Origin: Actinacidiphila alni
GTDB taxonomy: Bacteria; Actinomycetota; Actinomycetes; Streptomycetales; Streptomycetaceae
Assembly (NCBI RefSeq): GCF_900112845.1
Contig: NZ_FONG01000020.1
Coordinates: 62,001-126,000 of the forward strand
DNA: 64,000 nucleotides
Direction: 5' to 3'
Positions 16,424 to 24,812 of this stretch are shown here, piece by piece. The translations under genes were made by a program, and so were the position numbers. The notes beneath the pieces were generated by a model, which was not told the DNA's origin, did not search any database, and saw nothing but the letters and a program-made list of their open reading frames with translations. Numbering within the stretch: position 1 is the stretch's first letter; each line of letters starts with the position of its first letter.

Positions 16424-16873
16424 TCAGACGTTGCCGCGCCAGGCGCCGCTCTCGGCGCCGCGGGACTCGATGTAGGTCTTGAACCGCTTGAGGTCGCCCT
16501 TGGCCTGGCGGCGGACGAAGCCGAGCTTGTCGCCCACGGTGTCCGCGACGCCCTGCGGGTCGTGCTCCAGTTGCAGCATGACCTTGGTGTGCCCGTCGTC
16601 GAGCCGGTGGAAGGTCACCACTCCGGCCTGCCGGGCCTCGCCCTCGACGGTGGTCCAGGCGATCCGCTCGTCCGGGATCTGCTCGGTGATCGCCGCGTCG
16701 AACTCCCGCGTGGCGCCGCCGACCTTGGTCACCCAGTGCGTGAGCGTCGGACCACGCTGCTCGATGCGTTCCACGCCATCCATGAACTGCGGGAATTCCT
16801 CGAACTGGGTCCACTGGTTGTACGCGGTGGTCACGGGGACGTCGACCTCGACGGATTCCTCGACTGCGGACAT
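16424..16873 (-). CDS. SRPBCC-family (polyketide cyclase/dehydrase-like) protein
   Basis: A 149-residue START/Bet v1-like helix-grip protein beginning MSAVEESVEVDVPVTTAYNQ, with the typical WTQFEEFPQFMDGVERIEQ segment and a central W-T sequence RIAWTTVEGEARQAGVVTFH. These proteins bind hydrophobic ligands; the small SRPBCC group is frequent in streptomycetes and often linked to general stress. ATG 16873 has AAGGAG 7 nt upstream. It is divergent from the PLP decarboxylase at 17082. Ligand unknown. Confidence 0.85.
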   Translation of the reverse strand: MSAVEESVEVDVPVTTAYNQWTQFEEFPQFMDGVERIEQRGPTLTHWVTKVGGATREFDAAITEQIPDERIAWTTVEGEARQAGVVTFHRLDDGHTKVMLQLEHDPQGVADTVGDKLGFVRRQAKGDLKRFKTYIESRGAESGAWRGNV

Positions 16874-17081
16874 GGTCCAACTCCTTGTGTTGTCGATCCG
16901 TTCGTCGTGCCGTACCCGGACTCGGGTGCCCCACTGCCGCACACCGACACGCCTGATTTCCGCCGCCTCCCGGAGGGCACCCGCAGCGCTGCCCAGCGGT
17001 TTTCGTCCGGCGCGTAGTGACCGCGTGGTGGCGGCGTGGTGGCCGTGTGGTGACCCGGTCGGCCCAAGGAAGGGTTTCCTG

Positions 17082-18575
17082 GTGCACCGCCGGGGCAGGC
17101 AGCCGGGCATGGACCACTCGAAGGCACCCGTGCTGGAGGCGTTGGCCGCGTACCGGGCCGAGGAACAGCTGCCGTTCACCCCGCCGGGCCACAAGCAGGG
17201 GCGGGGAGCGGATCCGCGGGTCACCACGGTGCTGGGCGAGAGCGTCTTCCGCTCCGATGTGCTGGCGACGGCGGGGCTCGACGACCGTACGTCGTCCCAT
17301 GGGGTCCTGGCGGAGGCCGAGGCGCTGATGGCCGACGCCGTCCACGCCGATCACACCTTCTTCTCCACCTGCGGCAGTTCGCTGTCGGTCAAGGCGGCGA
17401 TGCTGGCGGTGGCGGGCCCGCACGAAGAGCTGCTGGTCAGCCGGGACGCGCACAAGGCCGTGGTCTCCGGGCTGATCCTCGCCGGGATCAGGCCGGTCTG
17501 GGTGGAACCGCAGTGGGACCCCGACCGCCATCTGGCCCACCCGCCGGCCCCGCGGAGCTACGAGGCGGCCTTCGACGCGCACCCCGACGCGCGCGGTGCG
17601 CTGGTGACCAGCCCGACCCCGTACGGCACGACGGCCGATCTCGGCGCGATCGTACGGATCGGGCACGCGCGTGATCTGCCGGTCATCGTGGACGAGGCGT
17701 GGGGCGCGCATCTGCCGTTCCACGACGGCCTGCCGCAGTGGGCGATGGACGCGGGGGCGGACCTGTGCGTCACATCGGTGCACAAGATGGGTTCCGGCTT
17801 CGAGCAGGGCTCGGTCTTCCACTTGCAGGGTGAGCGGATCAGCCCGCAGACGCTGGCGGCGCGGGCCGATCTGCTGGGGACGACGAGTCCTTCGGTCCTG
17901 CTCTACGCGGGGCTCGACGGCTGGCGGCGGCAGATGGTCGAGCAGGGCACGCGGCTGCTCGACGGCGCTCTCGCGCTCGCCGGGCGGGTCCGGGAGGCGA
18001 TCGAGGAGATCGACGGTCTGCACGTCCACGGCCGCGACGACTTCTGCGGGCCGGGCCGTGCGTACGGCATGGACCCCTTGCAGGTCTTCGTCGACCTGAC
18101 CGGCCTCGGGCTGACGGGCTATCAGGCGGCGGACTGGCTGCGCGACCGGCACCGGGTCAATCTCCATGTGTGCGACCACCGCCGGGTCAGCGCGCAACTG
18201 ACGTACGCCGACGACGAGGAGACCACCGCCCGTCTCCTGGACGCGCTGCGCGATCTCGCCCGGCACGCCGACCGTTTCGAGCCCGCTCCGGCGATCGAGA
18301 TCCCCTCCCCCGCCGAACTCCGCCTGGAGCAGGTGCTGTTGCCGCGCGACGCCTTCTTCGGCCCGATCGAGACGGTGCCGAGCGAGCGGGCCGCGGGCCG
18401 GATCGCCGCGGAGATGCTCACGCCCTATCCACCGGGGATCCCCGCGGCGCTCCCCGGCGAGCGCCTCAGCCCGGAGGCCGTCGCCTATCTGCGCTCCGGC
18501 GTGGCCGCCGGCATGGTCGTCCCCGACGCGGCCGACGGCACCCTCGCGACCGTCCGCGTCGCCGTCGAGGGCTGA
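17082..18575 (+). CDS. Orn/Lys/Arg-type PLP-dependent decarboxylase
   Basis: A 497-residue fold-type I PLP enzyme of the prokaryotic Orn/Lys/Arg decarboxylase family. The N-terminal part has LPFTPPGHKQGRGADPR, typical of the family. The PLP aspartate is in VIVDEAWGAHLPF (about Asp204) and the Schiff-base lysine is in TSVHKMGSGFEQGS (Lys235). It would decarboxylate lysine, ornithine or arginine to a polyamine; the family does not fix which. GTG 17082 is chosen because AAGGAAGGG lies about 7 nt upstream; ATG 17109 is the alternative. The interrupted isochorismatase-like gene follows after 8 bp, so the two were probably one operon. Confidence 0.88.
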   Translation: MHRRGRQPGMDHSKAPVLEALAAYRAEEQLPFTPPGHKQGRGADPRVTTVLGESVFRSDVLATAGLDDRTSSHGVLAEAEALMADAVHADHTFFSTCGSSLSVKAAMLAVAGPHEELLVSRDAHKAVVSGLILAGIRPVWVEPQWDPDRHLAHPPAPRSYEAAFDAHPDARGALVTSPTPYGTTADLGAIVRIGHARDLPVIVDEAWGAHLPFHDGLPQWAMDAGADLCVTSVHKMGSGFEQGSVFHLQGERISPQTLAARADLLGTTSPSVLLYAGLDGWRRQMVEQGTRLLDGALALAGRVREAIEEIDGLHVHGRDDFCGPGRAYGMDPLQVFVDLTGLGLTGYQAADWLRDRHRVNLHVCDHRRVSAQLTYADDEETTARLLDALRDLARHADRFEPAPAIEIPSPAELRLEQVLLPRDAFFGPIETVPSERAAGRIAAEMLTPYPPGIPAALPGERLSPEAVAYLRSGVAAGMVVPDAADGTLATVRVAVEG

Positions 18576-18583
18576 CACGCACG

Positions 18584-19150
18584 GTGACCGGCACGCGAAA
18601 GTCCGCCCTTGTGGTCATCGACATGATCAACACCTATGACCACCCGGACGCCGACCGGTTGGTGCCGTCTGTGCGCGAGGTGCTGCCGGCGGTCCGCACC
18701 GCGATCGGCCGGGCCCGGGAGAGCGGCATCGACGTGATCTATGTCAACGACAACTTCGGCCGCTAGCGCTCGCACCGCGACGAGCTGATCACGGCGGCGC
18801 TGGCCGGCCGGCGTGCCGATCTGGTCGAACCGGTGCTGCCCGACGACGACTCGCTGTTCGTGGTGAAGGCCCGGCATTCGATCTTCTACCAGACCCCGCT
18901 GGAGTATCTGCTCCAGGAGAACGGCATCGGGCACGTCGCCCTGTGCGGGCAGGCCACCGAGCAGTGCGTGCTGTACTCCGCGCTCGACGCGCACATCCGC
19001 CATTTCGACGTCACGGTGGTCCGCGACGCGGTCGCCCACATCCATCCGGAGCTGGCCGACGCCGCGCTGCGGATGATGGAGCGCAATATGGGCGCCCGGC
19101 TGGTCAGCGCCTCCGACCTGCGGTTTTCCGGCACCGGGGGCGGTCGCTGA
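18584..19150 (+). pseudogene. Isochorismatase-like cysteine hydrolase interrupted by an in-frame TAG
   Basis: Read from GTG 18584 the frame gives 60 codons (VVIDMINTYDHPD, VNDNFGR), then TAG at 18764-18766, and continues without shift for another 127 codons to TGA at 19148. The continuation is clearly the rest of the same protein, with the family lysine in VVKARHSIFY (codon 95) and the nucleophilic cysteine in CGQATEQCVLYSALDA (codon 128). The aspartate of the triad (codon 13) lies before the stop. Homologues usually have Trp in the NFGRW-x-S position, so one change TGG to TAG explains the break. It may be a recent pseudogene, a readthrough case or a sequencing error. Without readthrough only an inactive fragment would be made. 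Confidence 0.8.
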
Positions 19151-19164
19151 GCCACTGCGGCGAA

Positions 19165-19188
19165 GACTTGTTTGCGGGGTGCGGATAC
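19165..19188 (+). promoter_or_regulatory. SigB-type promoter-like sequence upstream of the sigma factor gene
   Basis: GACT-N14-GGATAC differs by one base from the Streptomyces SigB-type consensus GNNT-N14-16-GGGTAY. It lies about 150 nt before the sigma factor start and could allow autoregulation. Short degenerate match, so tentative. Confidence 0.3.
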
Positions 19189-19262
19189 GGGCATGCGACC
19201 TTCGTGCTTCGGACTGGAGGCACGTCCCCGGGAGTGACGACCGCTCCGGACGTATGCCGCTG

Positions 19263-19298
19263 ACCGGTCGTCCGACCTGATTTTCCGAACCGGTCGTC
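19263..19298. promoter_or_regulatory. Pair of 10-bp direct repeats upstream of the sigma factor gene
   Basis: ACCGGTCGTC occurs at 19263-19272 and again at 19289-19298, start-to-start spacing 26 bp, 38-73 nt upstream of the sigma factor start. It may be a regulator site; no partner is identified. Confidence 0.3.
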
Positions 19299-19335
19299 TT
19301 CCGGGACCTCCTTCCCCCACCGAGACAAGTCGGTG

Positions 19336-20160
19336 ATGGTCATGACCCCGCGCATGAAGCAGAAGCATTCGCACGACGACGCCCCCGACACCGCGGCGGA
19401 CTTCCGCCGCCTGTCCGCCCTCCCCGAGGGACCTCCCAAGGAACACCTGCGGCAGTCCCTGGCGACGGCCTGGCTGCCCATGTCCGACCGGCTGGCCGGC
19501 CGCTACCGCAACCGCGGCGAGTCCTGGGAGGACCTGCGGCAGGTGGCCGCGGTGGGTCTCGTCAAGGCCGTCAAGGGCTACGACCCCGGGCGCGGCACGC
19601 CCTTCGAGGGCTACGCGGTGCCCACCATCGAAGGCGAGATCAAACGTCACTTCCGCGACTGCATGTGGGCGGTGCACGTCCCGCGCCGCGTCCAGGAACT
19701 GCGCAGCCGGGTCCGTGAGGCGTATCTGTCGCTCGACGCCGCCGACGGACACGCGCCGACCGCCGCAGCCGTCGCCGAGCGCGCGCTGCTGACCGAGGAG
19801 GAGACCGCGGTCGGCCTGGCGGCTCTGGAGAGTTTCTCCTCGCTCTCCCTCGACGCGGGGCAGCGCGGTGGTGGCGAGGACAACACGATGCTCGGCTCGA
19901 TGGCCGACACCCTTGGCGACGTCGACACCGGAGTCGACCTGGTAGTCGACCGCGAGGCGGTGAAGCCCCTCATCAGGCGCCTTTCGGAGCGTGAGCGGAT
20001 GATCTTGTACATGCGCTTCTTCCAGGACAGGACGCAGAGCAGCATCGCGTCCGACCTCGGCATCTCCCAGATGCATGTGTCCCGGCTGATCAGTACGTCC
20101 TGCTCCTGGATCCGCGCCCAGATCATGGCGGAGAGCCCCGCCCGCGCCGCCCAGAACTGA
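19336..20160 (+). CDS. RNA polymerase sigma factor, SigB/SigF/SigG stress-sporulation type
   Basis: A 274-residue group 3 sigma factor. Region 2 shows EDLRQVAAVGLVKAVKGYDP and FEGYAVPTIEGEIKRHFRD, followed by WAVHVPRRVQELRSRV; region 3 follows; region 4 has LSERERMILYMRFFQDRTQ and the helix-turn-helix SSIASDLGISQMHVSRL. This matches SigB/F family members that streptomycetes carry in many copies for osmotic, oxidative or developmental control. The exact start is uncertain: GTG 19333, ATG 19336 and ATG 19342 are in frame and none has a strong ribosome site. It is convergent with the hibernation-type gene. No anti-sigma factor gene is adjacent. Confidence 0.9.
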   Translation: MVMTPRMKQKHSHDDAPDTAADFRRLSALPEGPPKEHLRQSLATAWLPMSDRLAGRYRNRGESWEDLRQVAAVGLVKAVKGYDPGRGTPFEGYAVPTIEGEIKRHFRDCMWAVHVPRRVQELRSRVREAYLSLDAADGHAPTAAAVAERALLTEEETAVGLAALESFSSLSLDAGQRGGGEDNTMLGSMADTLGDVDTGVDLVVDREAVKPLIRRLSERERMILYMRFFQDRTQSSIASDLGISQMHVSRLISTSCSWIRAQIMAESPARAAQN

Positions 20161-20175
20161 GCCGTCCAGAACTGA
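20151..20175. repeat. Short direct duplication at the sigma factor stop codon
   Basis: CCAGAACTGA occurs at 20151-20160, including the stop codon, and again at 20166-20175, a 15-bp period. Likely a small replication-slippage duplication. Confidence 0.5.
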
Positions 20176-20239
20176 CCGACCGGACCGGCCGCGGCAGGTG
20201 CCGAAGCCGGCCCCGGCGGGCAGGTCACGGCGCGTCGCA

Positions 20240-21415
20240 TCACGGCGCGGAGCCCTCCCTGTCCGGGGCCGCGTCGCCGTCGGGCCAGCGGAGCAGGGCG
20301 CCCAGCCCGCCCACAGGGATGTCGTCAGCGCCGCTCGTCGCGTCATCCGTGGACTCACCCTCGCCGCTTTCTGCCGCGGGCAGCAGGAGCACGTCGGCGG
20401 ACGTGGCCACTGCGGCCCGCAGCAGGGCGTCGTCGGCGCGCGCTGCAGTCGGCTCGTCGGCGGACTTACGGACCGCGATCCGGTCCGGCTCGGCGCCGGT
20501 CCACACCTCTTCGTGCAGCGCCGGTGTGTCCTGGCGCAGCAGGAGCGTCGCGATGCGGTGCTCGCGTGCCGCTTCGACTGCCGCCGGTACACCCTCCACG
20601 GCGTCCGTGGGTCGGTCGGAGGTCACACGTCCGGCGCGGAAGCGGTCGAGCACCTGTTCCCTGTGGCGGCGCAGGTGCTCCTGACGGGCCGCGTCGATGT
20701 CGCGTTCGAGGGGCGCCGAGTCGGCGCCCGCGGCCCGGCCGCCGTGATCGCTCGACGCGGTGATGCCGCGGACGTCGGCGGGCAGCCGTCCGAGCACGGC
20801 CTCCCGTTCGCGCGGGTCTCCGGCCAGTACGAGGACGGCCGGTTCGCACTCCTTCACCGCGGTGGTCAGGGCTTCGGCGATCTGTCCCGCGTTGTGCTCC
20901 CAGGTGTTCTCGACCTTGAGCTGGAAGTGGCGTTCGGACCAGTCGTTACGGCCCGTACGGTGCACCGGCCACCGCTGTCCGCGCACCCGGCCCACGTGCC
21001 GGGACACGAAGTCCCGCAGTTCGAGATCGGCGCCGGTTCGGTCGATCCGGGCCAGCAGGCACGGCACATCGGCGGCGTAGGCGTCGAGCAGCGGAGCCAG
21101 CCGCGGCAGCGCCGACCAGTGGGCGCCCGGGCGGCGGGGCGGCACGGCCAGGTGGAGCAGCAGGACGACCTGCCCGGCGGCCGCGAAGACCGCGCTGCCG
21201 TAGGGACTCTCGGCGGGCGTGACAGCCTCCAGGACGTCGCGGACCGCGCCGACGGTCGCCGGGTCCGCGCCGTCCCGCCGGAGCGCGCGGCAGACATCGC
21301 GCACTTCGAGTTCGCGTTCCTTGGCTCCCGACTCGTCGGTGTGGCCGCCGGCGACGTAGGCGCTCGCCCAGGGGCCGGACCGGGTGGTGAGGGGCCGCAG
21401 CGGATCCATGTTCAT
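20240..21415 (-). CDS. baeRF2/Rv2629-like protein (eRF1-fold, ribosome-hibernation type)
   Basis: A 391-residue protein resembling mycobacterial Rv2629 and the bacterial/archaeal eRF1-like family. The N-terminal part has GPWASAYVAGGHTDESGAKE and a region ending RHVGRVRGQRWPVHRTG; a conserved-looking WSERHFQLKVENTWEHNAG block follows; the C-terminal third has an RNase-like/eRF1 domain-3-like sequence VEAAREHRIATLLLR and an acidic tail. Related proteins bind the ribosomal A site during stress; that role is taken from family knowledge. ATG 21415 has GGAGG about 10 nt upstream. It is convergent with the SigB-type gene, in keeping with a stress function. Confidence 0.75.
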   Translation of the reverse strand: MNMDPLRPLTTRSGPWASAYVAGGHTDESGAKERELEVRDVCRALRRDGADPATVGAVRDVLEAVTPAESPYGSAVFAAAGQVVLLLHLAVPPRRPGAHWSALPRLAPLLDAYAADVPCLLARIDRTGADLELRDFVSRHVGRVRGQRWPVHRTGRNDWSERHFQLKVENTWEHNAGQIAEALTTAVKECEPAVLVLAGDPREREAVLGRLPADVRGITASSDHGGRAAGADSAPLERDIDAARQEHLRRHREQVLDRFRAGRVTSDRPTDAVEGVPAAVEAAREHRIATLLLRQDTPALHEEVWTGAEPDRIAVRKSADEPTAARADDALLRAAVATSADVLLLPAAESGEGESTDDATSGADDIPVGGLGALLRWPDGDAAPDREGSAP

Positions 21416-21508
21416 CGGTCGGTGTCCTCCATCGGGGCGTGCGGTATGGCGTCCAGGGGGCGCCGGTACGGTCGCGGGTTCGGGTCGGCGCGGGTCGGGT
21501 GGCGCAGC

Positions 21509-21793
21509 TCAGCGGTCGGTCGTCCGCCGCGCGGGGTGCCGGGCCCGGCGGCCCAGCACGGCGGCGTCCGTCACGGCCACCAGGAAGAGCAGGGCGCAGA
21601 CGCCGGCCAGTACGGCCAGTACGGTCCTCCCGGGCGCGTCGCCGGAGCCGGATTCCGCCGCCCACCAGGCGAGCAGCCCGGCGCCTACGAGAAAGACCGG
21701 GGCGAAGAGCAGGGACAGCAGGAGCCGGAGCCGTCCGGCGGTCCGCGCGCGGACCGGTTCCGTACCGGTGTGTCGTTTGCTGGTGGTGGACAC
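21509..21793 (-). CDS. Small two-helix membrane protein (DUF6343-like)
   Basis: A 94-residue protein from GTG 21793 with AAGGAGAG 6 nt upstream. It starts with a basic segment containing HTGTEPVRARTAGRL, then two predicted membrane helices (LLLSLLFAPVFLVGAGLLAW and RTVLAVLAGVCALLFLVAVT), and ends with an arginine-rich tail. The RTGTEPV-R-A motif followed by two helices recalls the DUF6343 family of actinobacteria. It lies 93 bp upstream of the hibernation-type gene on the same strand. Function unknown. Confidence 0.7.
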   Translation of the reverse strand: MSTTSKRHTGTEPVRARTAGRLRLLLSLLFAPVFLVGAGLLAWWAAESGSGDAPGRTVLAVLAGVCALLFLVAVTDAAVLGRRARHPARRTTDR

Positions 21794-21895
21794 AGGTCGC
21801 TCTCCTTCCGGACCGCACGCCGTCCCCGGCGTGGTCGCCCGGCGGGTAACCGATCGGGAGGCGCGCAAACGTCCCAAGTGGGACCATTTGCCGCG

Positions 21896-22792
21896 TCAGC
21901 CGATGTAGCGGCGCGCCTCGGACGTCCGGCGAGCGCGTTCCAAGGCGGCCAGGTCCGCCTCGATGGCGGCCGGAACCGGGTCGCGCCGGGCCAACACCCA
22001 GGGAAGTCCCGCCAGCGCGTACGCGAAGGCCCGCACCGACGCCGCGTCCCGCGGCACCGTACGCAGCAGCTCCCAGGTGCGGCGCAGCGCGGAGCGCCAC
22101 GGACGCCGCAGCCAGGTGAACCACAGGGTGTTGCGCAAACCCACGACGCGGCGTGCGGTGCTGTCGCGGACCGCCGAGGCCGCGTGATGGATCGTCAACT
22201 CCGGTACATAGCACAGCTCCCAGCCCGCGCGGCGCAGATCGGTGGCCAGCAGCTCCTCCTCCCCGCCGAGCCAGAGCCCTGGGTGGAAGCCGCCCGCCTG
22301 ACGGAAGGCGGTCACGCGCAGCACCGTGGCCGCCGCCAGGAAGGAGCCGATCGCCGGGCCCGGCAGCCAACTCGGGCCCGTCAGGGGTGAATCACGGAGA
22401 TCGCCGACCACCGGATCCTCGGCACCTGCAGGTTCCACGACAATCCGGGCGTTGACTCCTGCCAGGCCGGGGGCCGCGTCCAGGAGATCCGCGGCGCGGC
22501 GCAGCGAACCCGGCTCCCACCAGGTGTCGTCGTCACAGAAGGCCACATAGGGCGTGCGTACGCGGCGGACGGCGACATTGCGGCCCACCGCGCCCAGATT
22601 GCGGTCCGCGCGCAGCAGCGTCACGCCGGGGAAGTGGCGCTCCACCGCTTCCGGAGTACCGTCGCCCGAGGCGTTGTCGGTGACAATCACCCGCGGATGT
22701 TCCGGCAGCCGCGTCAACAGCCGCAGCGTACGGAGGAGTTCGGCGCGTCGGTCGCGCGTGATCACCACGACGGTCAGCCGGTCGTCGGTCAT
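21896..22792 (-). CDS. Family 2 glycosyltransferase
   Basis: A 298-residue GT-A glycosyltransferase. It starts MTDDRLTVVVITRDRRAELL, has the nucleotide-sugar loop VIVTDNASGDGTPEAV, the DxD-type metal site VAFCDDDTWWEPG, and the acceptor-side motif LWLGGEEELLATDLRRAG. No membrane helix is evident, so it is probably cytoplasmic. It overlaps the upstream GT2 gene by ATGA, and the two are paralogues with the same PYVAF-x-DDD-x-WW-x-PG block. It is last in the twelve-gene heptose/glycan set. Sugar donor unknown. Confidence 0.88.
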   Translation of the reverse strand: MTDDRLTVVVITRDRRAELLRTLRLLTRLPEHPRVIVTDNASGDGTPEAVERHFPGVTLLRADRNLGAVGRNVAVRRVRTPYVAFCDDDTWWEPGSLRRAADLLDAAPGLAGVNARIVVEPAGAEDPVVGDLRDSPLTGPSWLPGPAIGSFLAAATVLRVTAFRQAGGFHPGLWLGGEEELLATDLRRAGWELCYVPELTIHHAASAVRDSTARRVVGLRNTLWFTWLRRPWRSALRRTWELLRTVPRDAASVRAFAYALAGLPWVLARRDPVPAAIEADLAALERARRTSEARRYIG

Positions 22793-23727
22793 CGCGTCCG
22801 CCCTCCGGTACGGTCCCGGTGCTCGTCCAGGCAGCGTGCCGCCTTCTCGACGGCGAGGGGCAGTGCCCTGCGCCGGCGCAGCGCCTTGGGCAGCCGGGCG
22901 AGGACTCCGTGCAGCGCGCTCACGGAGTCCGGGTCGCCCGCCGCCGCGCGCACGGCGAGCCGCACAGTCCTTCTCAGCGCGAGGCGAAGCGGTCGCCGCA
23001 GCCAGTCGGTGAGCAGGGCGTTGCGCCGCAGTAGCGCCGAACGGCCGGGCCGCGCGCCGGAGTCGGGGTCGTGGCGCGCGATCACCGTCGGCACATAGGA
23101 CAGGCCCCAGCCACGCGCGGCAAGGTCGTAAGCGAGCAGCGTCTCCTCCGCGCCGAAGAAGAGGACTCCGTGATAGCCTCCGGCGTCGAGGAACGCCGTG
23201 CGGCGCACGACGCAGGCGCAGCCGAGGAAGCCCAGGACGGGCCGGCCGGGCAGGTCGGCGGCGGGTGGCAGCGGCGAGCCGGCAAGGGCCGCGTTGAGCG
23301 GATCCTCGCTCCGTTCGGGGCCGACAACGGTACGGGCGGCCAGCAGTCCGAGCCGCGGGTGGGCGTCCAGCAGGTCGGCCGCGGCGCGCAGGGCGCCTGG
23401 CGTCCACCAGGAATCGTCGTCACTGAAGGCGACGTACGGCGTGACGGCGTGGCGTACCGCGAGATTGCGGCCGAGGGCGCCGGTGTTGCGCCCGGGGGCC
23501 AGGACGCGCGCGCCCGCCCGGTGGGCGCGCGCCGCGGCGGCCGTGCCGTCCTGCGACGCGTTGTCCACGACGATGACAGGCGGCCGCTCGGGCAGGTCGG
23601 CCAGCCGGTCGAGCACGCACAGCACGCTCTCCCGGCGGTTCCGGGTGATCATCGCGACCGTCGTGCGTGGATCGGCGGCGGGGGCGGCGTACGGCGTGGG
23701 CCGGGCGTGCCCGGTGTCATCGGACAT
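22789..23727 (-). CDS. Family 2 glycosyltransferase
   Basis: A 312-residue paralogue of the downstream GT2: VAMITRNRRESVLCVLDRL, IVVDNASQDGTAAAA, the metal-binding VAFSDDDSWWTPG and FGAEETLLAYDLAARGWG. The C-terminal 60 residues are basic and helical. Its ATG lies inside the end of the GT9 gene (11-bp overlap), and its stop overlaps the next start (ATGA). The tandem pair probably arose by duplication and may add successive sugars to one glycan. Confidence 0.87.
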   Translation of the reverse strand: MSDDTGHARPTPYAAPAADPRTTVAMITRNRRESVLCVLDRLADLPERPPVIVVDNASQDGTAAAARAHRAGARVLAPGRNTGALGRNLAVRHAVTPYVAFSDDDSWWTPGALRAAADLLDAHPRLGLLAARTVVGPERSEDPLNAALAGSPLPPAADLPGRPVLGFLGCACVVRRTAFLDAGGYHGVLFFGAEETLLAYDLAARGWGLSYVPTVIARHDPDSGARPGRSALLRRNALLTDWLRRPLRLALRRTVRLAVRAAAGDPDSVSALHGVLARLPKALRRRRALPLAVEKAARCLDEHRDRTGGRTR

Positions 23728-24718
23728 GGCGCAGGCCCCCCGGCCCCGGTACGGCGGGCTCCCGCACCCGGGCGAGCGCGGCATCGACGACCTCGGCGAC
23801 ACGGACACGCAGCAGTGACCGGTCCGGGCGGCGGCCGTTGGGGTCGCCGGGGGCACCCTCGTGCCAGAGCACGGTGTGCCGCTTGTCAGGCGGCGGGCCC
23901 CACAGCCGGGGGGCGACCGGTCCGAAGAGGGTGACCGAGGGCGTGCCGTACGCCACCGCGAGATGCGCGGGTCCGGTGTCCGCGCTGACGAACACCGCGG
24001 CGTGCGCCACGAGCGCGGCGAACCGCGCGAAGGGCAGGTCGTACGCGAAGTCCTCACCGGTGAGCCAGGCACGCTCGCCGACCTCGTCGAGCGTCGGCCC
24101 GTCACCCGGTCCGCCGCTGACGACGACGCGCAGGCCCGCGGCGCGCAACTGCCGTACGACGGCGGCATAGCGCCATGCGGGCCAGCGCCGCGCCGCGGCG
24201 TTCGCCCCCGGGTGGACGACCACCGCGTCCGGTACGGGTGACGGCTCGGTCGGAAGCCGAAGCCGCAGGTCGGACGGGTCGGCCGGGATACCGTACGCCC
24301 ACAGCAAGCGGCACCAGCGCGTGCGTTCGTGCTCGTCGGAGCGCCGTCGCGGGGCCGTGTCCGGCGGGGTGCCCGGCCGGGCGAACGAGAGCAGGCGGCG
24401 CGGGTCAAGCTCGGCGAGCGCACGGTGGCTCTCGGGTCCGTTGCCGTGCAGATCGACGGCGACATCGGGCGGCGGTCCGGTCCAGTGCCGCAGTGACGGC
24501 ACGCCGCGACCTGGTGCCTCGGCCGGAAAGACGGTGTCGACCGCCTCGGTCGCGGCCGCGGCCTCGCGCAGCCCCTCGGGCGCGGCGAGGACGAGTTCGT
24601 GCGCCGGGAACGCCCGCCGCAGGCCGCGCAGGGCCGGCACCCCGGCCAGCAGGTCCCCGAGCCCGAGGGCCCGCAGCACCAGCAGGCGCCGCGCCCGGAC
24701 CGGCCTCCGTCGCCTCAT
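23717..24718 (-). CDS. Family 9 glycosyltransferase (heptosyltransferase-like)
   Basis: A 333-residue GT-B enzyme of the ADP-heptose:LPS heptosyltransferase family. N-terminal LLVLRALGLGDLLAGVPAL is the GT9 opening; VVVHPGANAAARRWPAWRYA and SADTGPAHLAVAYGTPSVTL are the donor-binding signatures. ATG 24718 has AGGAG 8 nt upstream. HldE ends 94 bp upstream, linking the transferase to an ADP-heptose supply. In a Gram-positive there is no LPS inner core, so the acceptor must be another glycan or a secondary product; this is inference. Confidence 0.87.
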   Translation of the reverse strand: MRRRRPVRARRLLVLRALGLGDLLAGVPALRGLRRAFPAHELVLAAPEGLREAAAATEAVDTVFPAEAPGRGVPSLRHWTGPPPDVAVDLHGNGPESHRALAELDPRRLLSFARPGTPPDTAPRRRSDEHERTRWCRLLWAYGIPADPSDLRLRLPTEPSPVPDAVVVHPGANAAARRWPAWRYAAVVRQLRAAGLRVVVSGGPGDGPTLDEVGERAWLTGEDFAYDLPFARFAALVAHAAVFVSADTGPAHLAVAYGTPSVTLFGPVAPRLWGPPPDKRHTVLWHEGAPGDPNGRRPDRSLLRVRVAEVVDAALARVREPAVPGPGGLRHVR

Positions 24719-24812
24719 GACGGCCGCTCCTGACGTCCACTCCTGCGGTGGCCCGCCCACGCCTCCGGTGTAAGGGACCGAGTTCTCCGCGTCCGCTTCG
24801 GATCCGTCCCGC

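Noticed and set aside
18833..19150. Independent 105-residue hydrolase starting after the TAG
   Set aside because: It lacks the N-terminal strand with the catalytic Asp and has no ribosome site; it is the second part of one interrupted gene.
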